A stretch of 64,000 nt of DNA from Skeletonema tropicum. Taxonomy: Eukaryota > Bacillariophyta > Thalassiosirophyceae > Thalassiosirales > Thalassiosiraceae. Both the position numbers and the translations under genes were made by a program. Shown here piece by piece: positions 1 through 11,966 of this stretch. Each line of letters opens with the position of its first letter. Position 1 is the stretch's first letter. A model generated the notes under the pieces. That model was not told where the DNA came from. It made no database searches and worked only from the letters and a program-made list of their open reading frames with translations. Location: NCBI GenBank assembly GCA_037178625.1, contig CM074136.1, positions 2,418,001 to 2,482,000 of the forward strand, written 5' to 3'.

Positions 1-764
1 ATGGTGTTGGTGTTCTCCGTATGCTTGACGCAATCCGCGCTTGTGGACTTGAGAAGACTTGCCGCTTCTACCAAGCTTCCACCTCTGAGTTGTATGGAAA
101 GGTCCAAGAGGTGCCCCAATCCGAGACAACTCCTTTCTACCCCCGTTCTCCCTACGCTGTTGCTAAACAATATGCCTTCTGGATTTTGGTGAATTACCGT
201 GAAGCTTATGGAATGCATCTTACAAACGGCATCCTTTTCAACCACGAATCTCCTCGTCGTGGTGCTACCTTCGTGACGCGTAAGATCACCATTGCTGTGT
301 CCCGTATCTCTCAAGGACTTGAGAAGACTCTCTTCCTTGGTAACATTGACGCTAAGCGTGATTGGGGACATGCTCGTGATTATGTGAAGGGAATGTGGAT
401 GATGCTTCAAGCTGATGTTGCTGACGACTATGTTTTGGCCACCGGAGAGACACACACAGTGAGGGAGTTTGTTGAGAAGGCATTTGCTGAAGTTGGCACT
501 ACAATTGTATGGAAGGGAGAGCGTGGAACTGTCGATGAGGTTGGAGTTGATGCTGATGATGAATCCAGAGTTCTTGTTCGCATTGATCCCCGTTATTTCC
601 GTCCTACTGAGGTTGAATTGCTTCTTGGAGATCCTACAAAGGCAAAGAAAGAGCTTGGATGGGAGGCTGAATTGGGCTTTGAGGGACTTGTGAAGGATAT
701 GATGGCCGCTGATTTGAAGATGGTAAAGGGTGAAACGATTGACCCCGAGGCTCCCAGACCGTAA
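1..764 (+). CDS. GMD: GDP-mannose 4,6-dehydratase, copy 1 (5' end outside window)
   Basis: The first reaction of de novo GDP-fucose synthesis is catalysed by GMD, a cytosolic NADP-dependent short-chain dehydrogenase. The frame is open from base 3 and matches the C-terminal two thirds of the complete copy at 2955-4550, with one amino-acid change (VDEV here, VNEV there) and about two base differences in 763 bp. The SDR catalytic motif YAVAK, preceded by SP, is present near base 160, and the C-terminus ends at the same residue as copy 2. The N-terminal Rossmann glycine motif lies upstream of the window. The 3' flank is related to copy 2 but much more diverged than the coding part, which suggests gene conversion or purifying selection on the coding region. 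No stop or frameshift is seen, so it is probably functional. Confidence 0.93.
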   Translation, partial: GVGVLRMLDAIRACGLEKTCRFYQASTSELYGKVQEVPQSETTPFYPRSPYAVAKQYAFWILVNYREAYGMHLTNGILFNHESPRRGATFVTRKITIAVSRISQGLEKTLFLGNIDAKRDWGHARDYVKGMWMMLQADVADDYVLATGETHTVREFVEKAFAEVGTTIVWKGERGTVDEVGVDADDESRVLVRIDPRYFRPTEVELLLGDPTKAKKELGWEAELGFEGLVKDMMAADLKMVKGETIDPEAPRP

Positions 765-2954
765 ACAGGCAGGTTGATTTGCCATTACCAATACAGTTCT
801 TCTCATAATTTAGGAAAGTAAAATATGTGCATGTATGTGTCAACACATAAGGGTGTAGATAAGCTTCCCCATAGCTCTATGCTCTAACTTAGTATTATGA
901 AAATTATTCTTGAGAGCACCGCTTTGTGTGGACACATGTGAATGTTAAACACATCATGTGCATCACAAGAGTCTAATTTTTACTTGAGCTATCTTCTATC
1001 CAACACACAAGTGCGTAGCGATGATTGAATATCATTGATATAGCTTGCATACTGTCTTTTTGAGAAAGTCTCACCAAGTCGATGGCGATAGACTTCGGCA
1101 TTGAGAAGCTCATAAATGTATGTTTGCCTTCTCGCGAGCCTCGCTATCCAAATCTTTTTGGGCGGAATCGATGTGTTTTTGCTGCAGTATTTCATTTGTT
1201 GACGTGAACGATCAAATTGTTCCTCTTCAGCCTGGCTCTAGCCTAAACTATTTGATTTTTAGTGGCACAACAAAGCTGCTCATAGCGATAGCTTCCCTCT
1301 GTCGACGATCTCAATCCAGATGATTCGTCGATCTCTTTCCCAAGTTTCCTCAATGATGCAGATGTTCACATTGGTGAGCGGTGCTCTTGCAAAGGGAAAT
1401 GCGTTTATCGAGTTATGGTGGTGTTGGAAGTGGAGATTAGAGGACAAGCAAGTGTGTCATGACGTCCAAATTTGAAGATTCGTGTCTATGATGACATAAT
1501 AAGGATCTCCACATCCGCTACACGGGGAATCTTGAAGAACGGTCTATCATTATTGGTAAATCATCATTGGTCAATATGTTTGCTGACTTATTAGTGAATG
1601 CTTCAACGTCGAGCGGAACATCAAACAGATGAAGTGCTGGAATGTTGCTTGCTGGAATGTTGCTTGGTTGACGTAACTGTCGGAACTTAGTCAACTGTGA
1701 TAGCAAACTGAGTCAACTGTGATAGAAATGGGTAAAGGGGAGGTAACGCTTTGAAGGTATCGTTTACGACGATGTTGACAATGCCCCAATGAAAGAGTGA
1801 GTGAGATTATGGTAGTTTACTTGTTCTCTTCTCATTGAATGCATCTATGATGCAAGTGATGTGTTCATTCTGCGGCATTGCATATTGTCGAGAGGTTTCT
1901 ATCAAAAGCGATACGGACTTGTGCGTCCCGTGTAAGTTAACAGTCTCAAGTATGACTGAAAGTAATTATCGAAGTAGTGATATACTTCTAGTTCTTCAAG
2001 TGGATGTAAAACTTTGTAAACGGACCCCACCACTAATCACTGAACCTCTCATCGAAGCGTCGCGTCATCTTGTTGTGTATTTTCTGAGGTTTATTCGTCC
2101 ATCAGAAAGTAAAAGCTGAGGACTGATGAGTATTCCAGTAAAGCGAGCGAAGGAGACATCGGTCACTCTCATTCCATACTGAACGCCTAGCCTTCACTCT
2201 CGAGTCATAAAATTCTCTGTCCGACGTGCGTCTTGTCGGTCATTCATCCCAGCCATTTGGGGAGTCACTCTCTCTGTCGCACCGCAGCTAGCCAAGCGTC
2301 ACCAGATAGATAGAAGAGAAAGTAGATAAAAGTGAAGGTATCTACTCTATGAGTATCTCATGAAGAATGAATAAATAAATACAAAGTTAATCAGATTAGA
2401 AGTTGTGGAGCGAAGGAGTACGATCTTACGTTTACATTAGCTGACGTGCATCATTGTCGCGTCGGTCATTCACCTACAGTCATTCTCTCTGTCATGTCCG
2501 TCACACCTATCTTAAGTGTGGGTCCTCACTTCCAATACTTCACAATATCAATTCGTCTTTGTGTGTCGCCAAAAAAGCTCTGATTCATCACAACATTCAT
2601 TGAATATGTTTCAGTTAGCGATCTTACGTCTCAATTTTTCAATGTGAAACTGTCGAATGATACAAAAACGTGGAACAGGAGCAGGATTGGGTGTAGAATA
2701 AAACACGGTCATCATCGTGAACGAAGAAAATAACCCAAGTACTCCCGATTATCAAAAAACACGCTTCATCAGCCCCCCTTTTCGGTCATCGGCATCGGGT
2801 AGTACGTAGTACTTCAGGCTGGGTACCACGGTGGGTACACAACCCTGATCGGCATGCAAAAAATGATCCGTATGAACATAAAATTCACTTTTGATCTCTG
2901 GTTACTACTGCATCCAATCCTTCCTCCTCCTCTCCCATACATATCTACACAATC
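765..2954. other. Spacer between tandem GMD genes
   Basis: Bases 765-1110 are a diverged copy of the 3' flank of the second GMD gene (4551-4835): both share the stretch just after the stop, a run around GAGAAAGTCT, and the CGATGGCGAT block. The rest holds only short spurious reading frames. Bases 2130-2530 contain several copies of a degenerate GTCGGTCATTCA/GACGTGC pattern and lie within 800 bp of the GMD start, so they could be promoter or repeat sequence; this is inference. No RNA gene was recognised. Confidence 0.5.
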
Positions 2955-4550
2955 ATGACTGAGCTTACTCACTCCGGAAAAGTCGCTCTCATCACTGGTA
3001 TCACCGGCCAGGATGGATCTTACTTGACAGAATTCTTGTTGTCCAAAGGATACACGGTACGTTCAAACAATTATGTCTCTTGTATGTGGCGCTTTAAGTT
3101 GACTGTTCGATGGTACACTTGTCCCAGGCCGGCTTTACAGAAGGATGTATGACTTCTTTTGCTCTCAAGTCAATGAGGTTCTTTTCTTCAGGTTATTCTG
3201 CGTTGAGCACAGATGCCAGAAGAAATGTTCTTTGGAACTTTCATGGCATATAATTGAGCTTGGAAATTGACGCTGCTGGATTAAATGGCGACAAATACAT
3301 ACAGTAGTATGCAGCACACCGATCAACTGCTAAGAATGGAACTTTTCGGGGAATATTCGCATCTTTCAATCCATGTGTTTATGTTAAATGATATGTATGA
3401 TGCAAAGAAGAACAACGGCCGACCACACAAGTTACACAAGATATGTTGGGCATTGTATAACGGCTGGATTTTGGCCACACTTTCACACAAAAATCTGCAT
3501 CGCAAATCAATTGCTCACATATTGTCTCTTACTGTTTCTCCTCTTCTCTCTCAGGTCCATGGTATCATCCGTCGTTCTTCTTCATTCAACACCGGCCGTA
3601 TCGATCACATCTACCGCGACCGTCATCAAACTGGCGTCAAGCTTTTCCTCCACTACGGTGATCTCTGTGATGCTACCAACCTTATTACAATTATTGCCAA
3701 CACAAAGCCCGATGAAATCTACAACTTGGGTGCTATGAGTCACGTTAAGGTCTCATTCGACATGCCTGAGTACACCGCTGACTGCGATGGTGTTGGTGTT
3801 CTCCGTATGCTTGACGCAATCCGCGCTTGTGGACTTGAGAAGACTTGCCGCTTCTACCAAGCTTCCACCTCTGAGTTGTATGGAAAGGTCCAAGAGGTGC
3901 CCCAATCCGAGACAACTCCTTTCTACCCCCGTTCTCCCTACGCTGTTGCTAAACAATATGCCTTCTGGATTTTGGTGAATTACCGTGAAGCTTATGGAAT
4001 GCATCTTACAAACGGCATCCTTTTCAACCACGAATCTCCTCGTCGTGGTGCTACCTTCGTGACGCGTAAGATCACCATTGCTGTGTCCCGTATCTCTCAA
4101 GGACTTGAGAAGACTCTCTTCCTTGGTAACATTGACGCTAAGCGTGATTGGGGACATGCTCGTGATTATGTGAAGGGAATGTGGATGATGCTTCAAGCTG
4201 ATGTTGCTGACGACTATGTTTTGGCCACCGGAGAGACACACACAGTGAGGGAGTTTGTTGAGAAGGCATTTGCTGAAGTTGGCACTACAATTGTGTGGAA
4301 GGGAGAGCGTGGAACTGTCAATGAGGTTGGAGTTGATGCTGATGATGAATCCAGAGTTCTTGTTCGCATTGATCCCCGTTATTTCCGTCCTACTGAGGTT
4401 GAATTGCTTCTTGGAGATCCTACAAAGGCAAAGAAAGAGCTTGGATGGGAGGCTGAATTGGGCTTTGAGGGACTTGTGAAGGATATGATGGCCGCTGATT
4501 TGAAGATGGTAAAGGGTGAAACGATTGACCCCGAGGCTCCCAGACCGTAA
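2955..4550 (+). CDS. GMD: GDP-mannose 4,6-dehydratase, copy 2 (complete, one intron)
   Basis: GMD converts GDP-mannose to GDP-4-keto-6-deoxymannose, the entry to GDP-fucose. Exon 1 is 2955-3056 and exon 2 is 3555-4550; the 498-bp intron begins GTACGT and ends TCTCTCAG, and joining them is in frame. The protein is 365 residues, close to the usual size of about 370. The N-terminal Rossmann motif GITGQDG is at residues 15-21, and SPYAVAK carries the catalytic Tyr and Lys. The intron sits directly after KGYT, before the conserved V-H-G-I-I-R-R-S block. The start is the first ATG and is followed at once by the Rossmann fold, so it is well supported. The duplicated second half at 1-764 lies upstream in the same orientation. 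Confidence 0.96.
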
Positions 4551-5111
4551 ACAGGCAGGTTGATTTGCCATTACAGTTCTTCTCATAATTTAGGAAGTAA
4601 AATATGTACATGTTAGATTCAATCCAGAGTGTTGTAGATAAGCTGCCACATGATTTCTACTCAAGTAAAAGTTCGTTATAGCACCACTTTTTGTGGACAC
4701 ATGTGAATGTTTAGAAGCTGTTCTCTACCCTATATATACGCAAGTGCTGTGCATCATTGCATATGCTTGCATACAGCCTTTCTGAGAAAGTCTGACCATG
4801 TCGATGGCGATGAATTCAGTATTAAGAAGCTCAAACAATGCATATGTTGGTCTTCTTCCTGAGGATAATCTTTCATGAGATTGGCAATTCCCATGGCAGC
4901 TTGAACACTAGATTGCGATTCACTTCACTCCAAGCTAGACTCCGAGACACTTCCATGACACGCTCCGAGACACTTCGAGACAGTTACATGATGATACACT
5001 CCATGATACACTCCGTGACACCAGGCCCGGATCTTGCTGAGGATTATCGTCATGTGACCGACAATTAGCTGTCTAAGTGCAATTCTTCCTATTGTATTAC
5101 TAACTACAGAA
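4551..5111. other. GMD 3' flank and short degenerate tandem repeats
   Basis: Bases 4551-4835 are homologous to the 3' flank of copy 1. Bases 4925-5025 hold degenerate tandem units of the type GAGACACTTC and CCATGATACACT. No credible gene is seen; the region separates two convergent genes (GMD on plus, transporter on minus). Confidence 0.5.
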
Positions 5112-6863
5112 TTATACTGGGCCTAAAAGTCTATTCCACGTACAAACCACAGCTCCTACAATCGAAACAGCAAGCATCACCTTCGCAAGTTTAATCCACT
5201 CGTCCAACCGATCATTCTCCTCTGCAACATCCCTCTCTATCACAATGAAGGATGCAAATGGTAGAATGAATGCAATGAGGAAGGCTAAACTCGAACCTAT
5301 GAGAGACCAGATGGTGGCGACTCCAGCCACGCGTGTTGCCCCAATGAAACAATAAGTGACAATCAGCAAGGTGCTGCCATAATGAAGAATAGAATTACGA
5401 AAGACATAATCCTGCTGAATTGGTTGATCACGAATCAATATAGTCGTCTGAAGGGCACTAGAATCTTGTTCATCATCCAGCGGCTGTGTCTCCATCTCTT
5501 CAATCTCGTGCTCTGTTGTGATCGTAGCATCTTGGGAAGTCTCATCCTTGTTGAATCTATGAAGTGCGTCCCAACAGATATGTTCACTTTCAGCTGAGTT
5601 GGATTGATGATGTGAGTTATGAAACCATACATCAATGATCTCTAAGAGAGCATCTCGACCAGGTAAGAAGCCCTGATATCATAGGAGCAATAAAAGTGCA
5701 ACTGTTGAGTAATATGTCTCACAAAACCCAATATAATAAGTCCAGCACAACAATTCACTCACCAATGGAAGAGCTAATACGAGCGTCATCCCACACCCAA
5801 CTCTACCAAGGAAAAACATCCAATAAAGACTCTCATCCGCATAAGCACTCTTGTCAACAGAGATATTCAAGAGCACATTGCCTTGAATTCCTGAGCCATA
5901 CATCATGTAGCCACCAAGTCCGAATAGATACATGAGAATCATCGAAGTTCCTACGGACATACCTACAATTTGTGACATTCTTTTACGTGTTGGCCGATGA
6001 AGGGTATTCTGGATGGAGAGGACATTGAATTGACACAAGAATGCCAACATAATGATTGGAAATGCAAAGAGTGCATCCTGTATAGATGGAACTTTGAACC
6101 ATTCAATGACGTAGGTGCCGACATCATCCTGTTCATCTGCACCTCCAAGATGAAGAGTATGTTGCCTCTGGAATCCACCTCGGACAAGAGCTGTGCACAG
6201 GATGATAATCGATGCAAAGCCGATGTAGCAATTCCATTTCAAGGCGTGTAATGAGCGCTGAAACAAGAATGGCAGAAGAAATAACATGAAGCCCATCAAG
6301 ACTCGATCACCGCTCACTCCGCCATTATCATCTTCATCGTCTGTTTTACCGAAGAACATTCCCACCAACGGCGTCCAAATATCTCGAATAAGTACCATAA
6401 ACGCTGCAACGACAAAAGATATATAAATAAAGAGTATCAAGTTCACACCCACTTCCGCTCTCTCACCATACGCACTTCGTACAACCTCACCAAAACTGGA
6501 TGCACCGCTTCGTCGACTGCTATAGCACAACATTATTAGAGACATATACGTCATGTAAGCTGAGATGAGCATGAAGATTGTGGTAACAGCAATGCCGCAC
6601 TTCTGGAAAGCTATTGGAAGTGAGAGAACTCCTCCTCCTAAGATGGTGGCGATTAGGTTGAAGGTACCGACAAGCAGACTGGATGGTCTATCGCTGCTGG
6701 TGGTAGTAGCGGAATTGTGTTCTTCATCTCGTTGTGACGAGAAGGGCGGCACGAGATGATCTTGTGGGTGTGGGTTGCTGCATCCTTCATCATAGGGATG
6801 ATGATCTAGGATGGTGTTGCCTTCATCATCTGCATGAATAGTAATTGAGTGATAGTTCTTCAT
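5112..6863 (-). CDS. Amino acid/auxin permease (AAAP, SLC38-like) transporter
   Basis: Exon 1 is 6863-5763 (367 codons) and exon 2 is 5672-5112 (186 residues plus stop). The 90-bp intron starts GTGAGT and ends ATCAG, and both junctions fall between codons. The 553-residue product begins with a polar cytosolic tail of about 65 residues. It then has NLIATILGGGVLSLPIAFQ, the glycine-rich first membrane helix typical of the AAAP family, and about ten further hydrophobic segments. A hydrophilic loop in exon 2 (rich in H, E, D, T) separates the last three helices, which is longer than in most family members. The likely role is proton- or sodium-coupled transport of neutral amino acids across the plasma or vacuolar membrane; the substrate cannot be read from sequence. 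Confidence 0.9.
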
Positions 6864-7531
6864 GTTGCTTGCTTGGTCACACCGTCGCTGCAGCTGCTGC
6901 TTTTCTGTGTTTGTGATAGCTTCGTTGCTCCTGATGTGATGATACCAGCACCAGAATGAATGGTACGGTAGAGGCTTCTGATGGACTCATGGTGTACCTC
7001 TGTGCGCCATCGTAACAACTTGACAGCTGAGCTGCATTTGCAATGCATTCGGGTTGACGAGAAGAGCGCTGCATTTGCAAAATGCGTTTTTTAGCTTGCG
7101 TTGCGTGATTGCGTGCCTCCTCTTTTTTGTACAGAACGCATTATTTTTTAGGAAATATTTCTTTTTGGATCTTTTGGAGGGAGAGACGGGAGACGGGAGT
7201 TATGTTAGTGGAACAGATGATGACGGACTTGCTCCCTGTGGAAAGCAATGCTGGTGAACGAAGCTACTTACCGTTCTTCATCAATGGGCTCAAGCAAAAT
7301 AAATTTTAGAAATGAAGACCAGTCAAAGAAGTAGCTTGTCAATTATGCTGTGATAACCGGTTTCAACGCCCGAGAATTGTCTACTACCTACGAAAGAGGA
7401 TGTTGGATGAGACTGCTCAAGCAATTAGATTTGAGGATCTATAGATGCATGTCTACTTTTAATTTAATATGTAAGGAAGAAGTGTAGGATAGAATCAGCG
7501 CAGTTATCAGGTTGGAAGATGTGTAAATATT
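6864..7531. other. Intergenic, upstream of transporter
   Basis: This stretch holds the presumed promoter of the minus-strand transporter and the 3' flank of the minus-strand SET gene. Frames are short and lack protein-like composition. T-rich runs occur at 7085-7170. Nothing else is recognised. Confidence 0.4.
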
Positions 7532-8521
7532 TCATCCCTCAAAAGCCATCCAATAATCTGGGCCATAAGTCACCATTACTTCTTCACCCTGCTTAATATT
7601 CTTCGATGCAAATGTACCGAGATGCAAACCATCTGCTAATGGCTTATGTATGGCATTTGACAACTCCACACTTTCCGAAACGTACGATGAGATGATTTCC
7701 TCTATACCTATCTTTGCCGCATCGTCAACTCCTGTTTGAATGGCAATATGCCCAGCTCCATCGTTTGCAAAGTGGCCATAGTAAGCAGGATCATTGTCAA
7801 GTACTGGCATTCCCATGACAGAATAAACGTCATCTACAGATGCCGCATACGATGTGAGTGGTGGTATATCCTCTTCGACAATTCCATCAAACACTTCATC
7901 TTCTTCAATCCTATCAGTTGCATCGATATGATCTCCCCAGAGAACGACTTCATCCGCATAGTCTGCTTCTTCATCGTAGTACTCTTCCTCTTCGAAATCA
8001 ATATCTTCCTCATCAATTTCTTCCTCTCCTTCTTCTTCGTCTATCTCCAACTCGCTATATTCACACAATAACGCATCACCAGGATAACACGTAATCAGCT
8101 CTCCCTTTGCAATATCCTCAGTTGCAAACAGACCACGTCCAGCTCCCTCAATTGTACTGGGTCCGATACGAGTGCGATTGAGTTGTAGATCGGGTAAGCG
8201 AGTGGAAAGTAGAGTTTCTTTGACAAGATCTTCGGGTGATAATTTTATGTCATCCGCCGAAGAATCTTGGTGTTGTTCGAGGATTGGTTGCAGTTTCGAT
8301 GGGTCGGAGAGAAGATCACTTTGTAAGTTTTGCAGAGAAAGGGTGATTAGTTCTACTGCTGCGTCATCACTGCTGGGCGTGTTGATGCTGTCAAAGGAGG
8401 AGTGGTGGATTGTGCGGTGATGGGCTGGTGATGGCGCCGCATTCAGAAGAAACGCGGATGCACTGAAAGTCACCGACGACGCCATTGATAGGGCTACCAC
8501 CAGGGAGCAACAATAAAACAT
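7532..8521 (-). CDS. Plastid-targeted SET-domain protein
   Basis: This intronless gene encodes 329 residues. The N-terminus is a hydrophobic signal peptide (about residues 4-25) ending in SASAFLL, which fits the ASAF motif that marks signal-peptide cleavage before a plastid transit peptide in diatoms; a Ser/His-rich transit-like stretch follows. A SET domain starts around residue 117 with IEGAGRGLFATEDIAKGE. It is split by an acidic insert of about 40 residues, continues with a degenerate NHSC equivalent (NDGAG), and ends in VMVTYGPDYWM. The core N-H dipeptide used for AdoMet binding is N-D here, so activity is uncertain. By analogy with plastid SET methyltransferases (Rubisco large-subunit or aldolase lysine methyltransferase type) the substrate may be a plastid protein; that is inference. 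Confidence 0.82.
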   Translation of the reverse strand: MFYCCSLVVALSMASSVTFSASAFLLNAAPSPAHHRTIHHSSFDSINTPSSDDAAVELITLSLQNLQSDLLSDPSKLQPILEQHQDSSADDIKLSPEDLVKETLLSTRLPDLQLNRTRIGPSTIEGAGRGLFATEDIAKGELITCYPGDALLCEYSELEIDEEEGEEEIDEEDIDFEEEEYYDEEADYADEVVLWGDHIDATDRIEEDEVFDGIVEEDIPPLTSYAASVDDVYSVMGMPVLDNDPAYYGHFANDGAGHIAIQTGVDDAAKIGIEEIISSYVSESVELSNAIHKPLADGLHLGTFASKNIKQGEEVMVTYGPDYWMAFEG

Positions 8522-8635
8522 TGGAACTATCTATCATCCAATCCGGAGGAGGACCAAGGGCGGACTATTTTCAAAGGCTCTAGAGAGGGGCTAGGTCGAA
8601 GAAGTTATGATGGCTGTGTAATCCTAGGATGTGGG

Positions 8636-9862
8636 CAATTTTTTCAGGCTGTGGGCTTCAACAATTTTTGGGGCGAAAAAAGGGGAGAAAAAAAGAGGAG
8701 AAAACTCGCCGGCACGAACATCCATGCATGGTGGAGACGTCGACGCTCAGGAGAGGGTACTTATCATCGAAGTCATTACAGTGCACTGGTGAGTCCTTTG
8801 GCATTATCAATACCACACAAGCGCAAAGCAAGGTTGGTGACGATTCCGATGGGACCTTAACAGATTGGCGGCAGCCGCTGCGGATGATCTCTCCGATGAT
8901 GGACTTGATGCTGGAGTGGAGGCTGCCATCGATATGCCTCCTTCTTCGAGTTGGTTGTTGAAACTCTCTAGAAGAAATCGTTCGACAGAGAGAATACATT
9001 CAAACGACGAGTGGGAATACTCTAAAGACAATGTCGGTCGATAACTACTCTGGAGAAAGATTGTCTGACTTTGCTACAAGTTGGAACAACTGGGTCGATA
9101 CTCTTGGGCATTCCGAGCCAACAGTGACGTACAACTGCCAGTCATCTTCAGAAGGCCTATAAATCTATGAAGAGTAGGGTGGTAGAGGCAGCCACCCTTC
9201 GTCCTCACACCCAGGCTATCACAGTGCTACTGAAAGAATAACTTCGAATAATGTTCATTGCAGTCATATTTAATACGTAGGAGATGTGTAGCAGTAACCG
9301 CTCTACTGAGCGCATAGACTCATTCTGAATAATATTTGATTGATAAACTGCTATGGAGTAGCATTTGTGCACTGCTATGGAGTAGCATTTGTGCACTATG
9401 TGAAGTGAGGTGGTGAAAATTGTGCAAAATTACAAGCATCGTAACTATGGAATAATACGACAGCGACCGTTGCAGTAACCAGCCCATGAGGTGCAACAAT
9501 GAAATCTACATGATATTTTGGTATTGCGGGTAATCTAGATTACTAATTGACTCACCATCAGTGGAGATTATGTGTCGTGAAGTTGATGTAATACTTATTG
9601 CATCATTGCGGACAAGTTGCAGCGGCAGCAAGTTTCGCAAGGGGGCAAGCCCCATGCCCTCCAGCAAAAGATCTGGAATGTCACGTTCATGATGGGTGTC
9701 AACATGTGTGATGGAACGGATCTTGAATTTTTACTAATCCCACATAGACGAGAGTTGAATTGCGTGATAATAGCGTGACGAGAGTTGCATCTTCTACGTG
9801 ACGAGAGTTGCAGCCCCAACGTGACGAGAGTTGCAGCCCACAGCCTGAGAACGTTGCCGTGG
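8636..9862. repeat. 1.23-kb repeat unit, intact copy
   Basis: This is the uninterrupted copy of the unit. It preserves the empty target site of the nested element: at 8674-8685 CGAAAAAAGGGG is followed directly by AGAAAAAAAGAGG. Several GACGAGAGTTGCA subterminal repeats lie at 9770-9840. A direct 21-bp doublet (GCTATGGAGTAGCATTTGTG) occurs at 9351-9395. No coding potential is convincing; open frames on both strands here are not protein-like. Confidence 0.75.
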
Positions 9863-10130
9863 GGGGCAATTTTTTCAGGCTGTGGGCTTCAACAATTTTT
9901 GGGGCGAAAAAAGGGGGAGGGGCTACGTTGGGCACGGCTTTTCTGGCCACTGGTTCGGCACGCCCTATGATGTGACGATTGTGCCACGTCACCATACCAC
10001 GCTCTCTCCTGAGTTCCGCCACGATTTCCGCCACGATTCTTAAAAAGTTTTTCCTTACTTGTGGTAGGGAGAATTTCCCATTTCCAACCACCCACCACCC
10101 AAGCAGAACAGCCCTCGACCCTCACCCTCG

Positions 10131-11543
10131 ATGACGATGACAACAACGCCCTTCCATGATCATGATCTACTCATCTTCTATCAAGGCACGCATCGTGGCA
10201 ACAGTGCACGGCAGCTCAAATTTTCAGACACTGTGCATTGTACACATAACTTCTCCTGCAATAATCCAATGATGTCATCGTCAACAATGAGTACAAACAA
10301 TTATGTGGCTGCCAGTACTACACAAAAGTATCTGCTGCAGCATCCACCACAGCATCTGCATACACCACAGCATGCATCATCTCCCAAACTAATTAAATTA
10401 TCACCATCTCAATTATTCGTCTTATCAGAATTGAGGCGTCAGATCACTATGAAGGCTGTCGAACATGACCCTCTTGTGGCGGTGTCAGCAGTGCGGTCAA
10501 GAGAGAAGATATTATTTATTGCGTCCACTGAATCAACAGAGAGATACACCGCAAGATCATCCATCACCACACGCAGCCAAACAAAGAGCAAGAAAAAGGC
10601 TGTCATTAAAAAAGAAACGGATTATCTTGTGTCCTTGTCAGCGTTACGATCAGAGAGGATGCTGCGTGATAGACGCAAACGCAGCAAAATGATGCTGACA
10701 ACGAAAAGAGATGTGCGCAGTAATTGCCTTGTAGCATCGTCTGAAACGTCCCCAACCCAGCATTCGCCCGTTTTTAAAAGCACCCGTAGCAAAAAGGCGA
10801 CCAAGAAGAAGAATGTTAGTACTACTTCACCTCCTTCCAACGTTATTATTAATGATATGCCGCCGATCAATTCCAGCAAATGCACAACATGTGGCTTCAT
10901 TCTTACAGAAGAAATTTATTTACGCGCTATCAAACTATCGCATGCGGTCTTCGACTCTTCTCGTTGTATCCAGTGTGCAGAACGAGATATGCAGCTTCAT
11001 CGCTCTTTTCAAAGGAATCGTCATATGCAGTCTCTGTATCATAGACAACAACAATTACCTAGAAGTTGTATCACACCAAATGAAACCATGTCAATCAACC
11101 TTGAAGTTTTTTTGAATAATCAACTGAAAACTTATGCGCCACTCGCCTCGGTGGCATGTCTTGTTAGTTTGGGCATTATAAAGAACGACAAATACTTCCC
11201 GCAGCTCAATGCAATCCTGAAGGAATGTGACGATGAATCAATTGAAATTGCACTTGTTAGATGGATGACAAGCACTGGAGAAATGAGAAACCACCAACAA
11301 TTGCCTTGTCACACTGATAGCAACAAGTCCAACAAAGAGCACCCATTAGAATTGTACAGCATTCACAATCGAGTTGACTCCCAGCAAGGGCATGGTTTTC
11401 TTTATTTCCCACTTCAGAATTTCTGCCTGAGAGTTGCCTCTGACAAAAATGTCGTCGTTTGCAATCTTTCTCATTCGCCACATGCACCTGACAAGTCAAG
11501 AAATACTGATACTTGGTCTCGTGTTCATGGGCCACGGCCATAA
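10131..11543 (+). CDS. Unknown 470-residue protein carried inside TIR element
   Basis: I do not recognise this protein. It starts about 120 bp inside the left TIR. Residues 1-90 are Ser/Thr/Gln/His-rich and probably disordered. Residues 95-235 are strongly basic, with a repeated pattern (LVAVSAVRSRE, LVSLSALRSER) followed by Lys/Arg runs that could be nuclear localisation signals. At about residues 250-285 two cysteine pairs, CTTC and CIQC, about 30 residues apart, suggest a zinc-ribbon or treble-clef fold. The remainder is mixed and contains several isolated Cys and His. It could be an accessory protein of the element, a captured host gene, or a host gene overtaken by TIR insertion. No stop or frameshift breaks it. 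Confidence 0.55.
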   Translation: MTMTTTPFHDHDLLIFYQGTHRGNSARQLKFSDTVHCTHNFSCNNPMMSSSTMSTNNYVAASTTQKYLLQHPPQHLHTPQHASSPKLIKLSPSQLFVLSELRRQITMKAVEHDPLVAVSAVRSREKILFIASTESTERYTARSSITTRSQTKSKKKAVIKKETDYLVSLSALRSERMLRDRRKRSKMMLTTKRDVRSNCLVASSETSPTQHSPVFKSTRSKKATKKKNVSTTSPPSNVIINDMPPINSSKCTTCGFILTEEIYLRAIKLSHAVFDSSRCIQCAERDMQLHRSFQRNRHMQSLYHRQQQLPRSCITPNETMSINLEVFLNNQLKTYAPLASVACLVSLGIIKNDKYFPQLNAILKECDDESIEIALVRWMTSTGEMRNHQQLPCHTDSNKSNKEHPLELYSIHNRVDSQQGHGFLYFPLQNFCLRVASDKNVVVCNLSHSPHAPDKSRNTDTWSRVHGPRP

Positions 11544-11966
11544 AAAATTACGTCAGTTCTCATGGTTCATTTCTAAGGTAGTAACGAAGAAATAGATAGA
11601 TAGATAGATTATTTTAGTCACTACTCTCTCTAGATACAAGTGTCAGTAGAGAAAGTGTCAGTAGAGAAAGAAGAATTTAAAGCTGCAGGTGATCGGGCTA
11701 GCCCTGAAGACACCTCTGTGCCAAACTGCAATCAATATTTTTGGCACTTTTGTACATAAGTAGGAATCAATACTGCTACAAAATAGGAATCAGTATTCCT
11801 TGCTAGGAATAAATACAGGAATAAGCAAGAAGAAAGAGAGAGAGTGAGAGATCATAACAAACTATACCTGAAGCTTTCAAGACGACATAACTGAGTCATT
11901 ATAAAATTCTTCGACATATGCAGCTTTCAATAAGTCCTTCGTCTCATCAGTGCTAAGATTACAGAA

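Noticed and set aside
3753..4586. 277-codon frame antisense to GMD
   Set aside because: It is a mirror of the conserved GMD coding strand and has no domain-like sequence.
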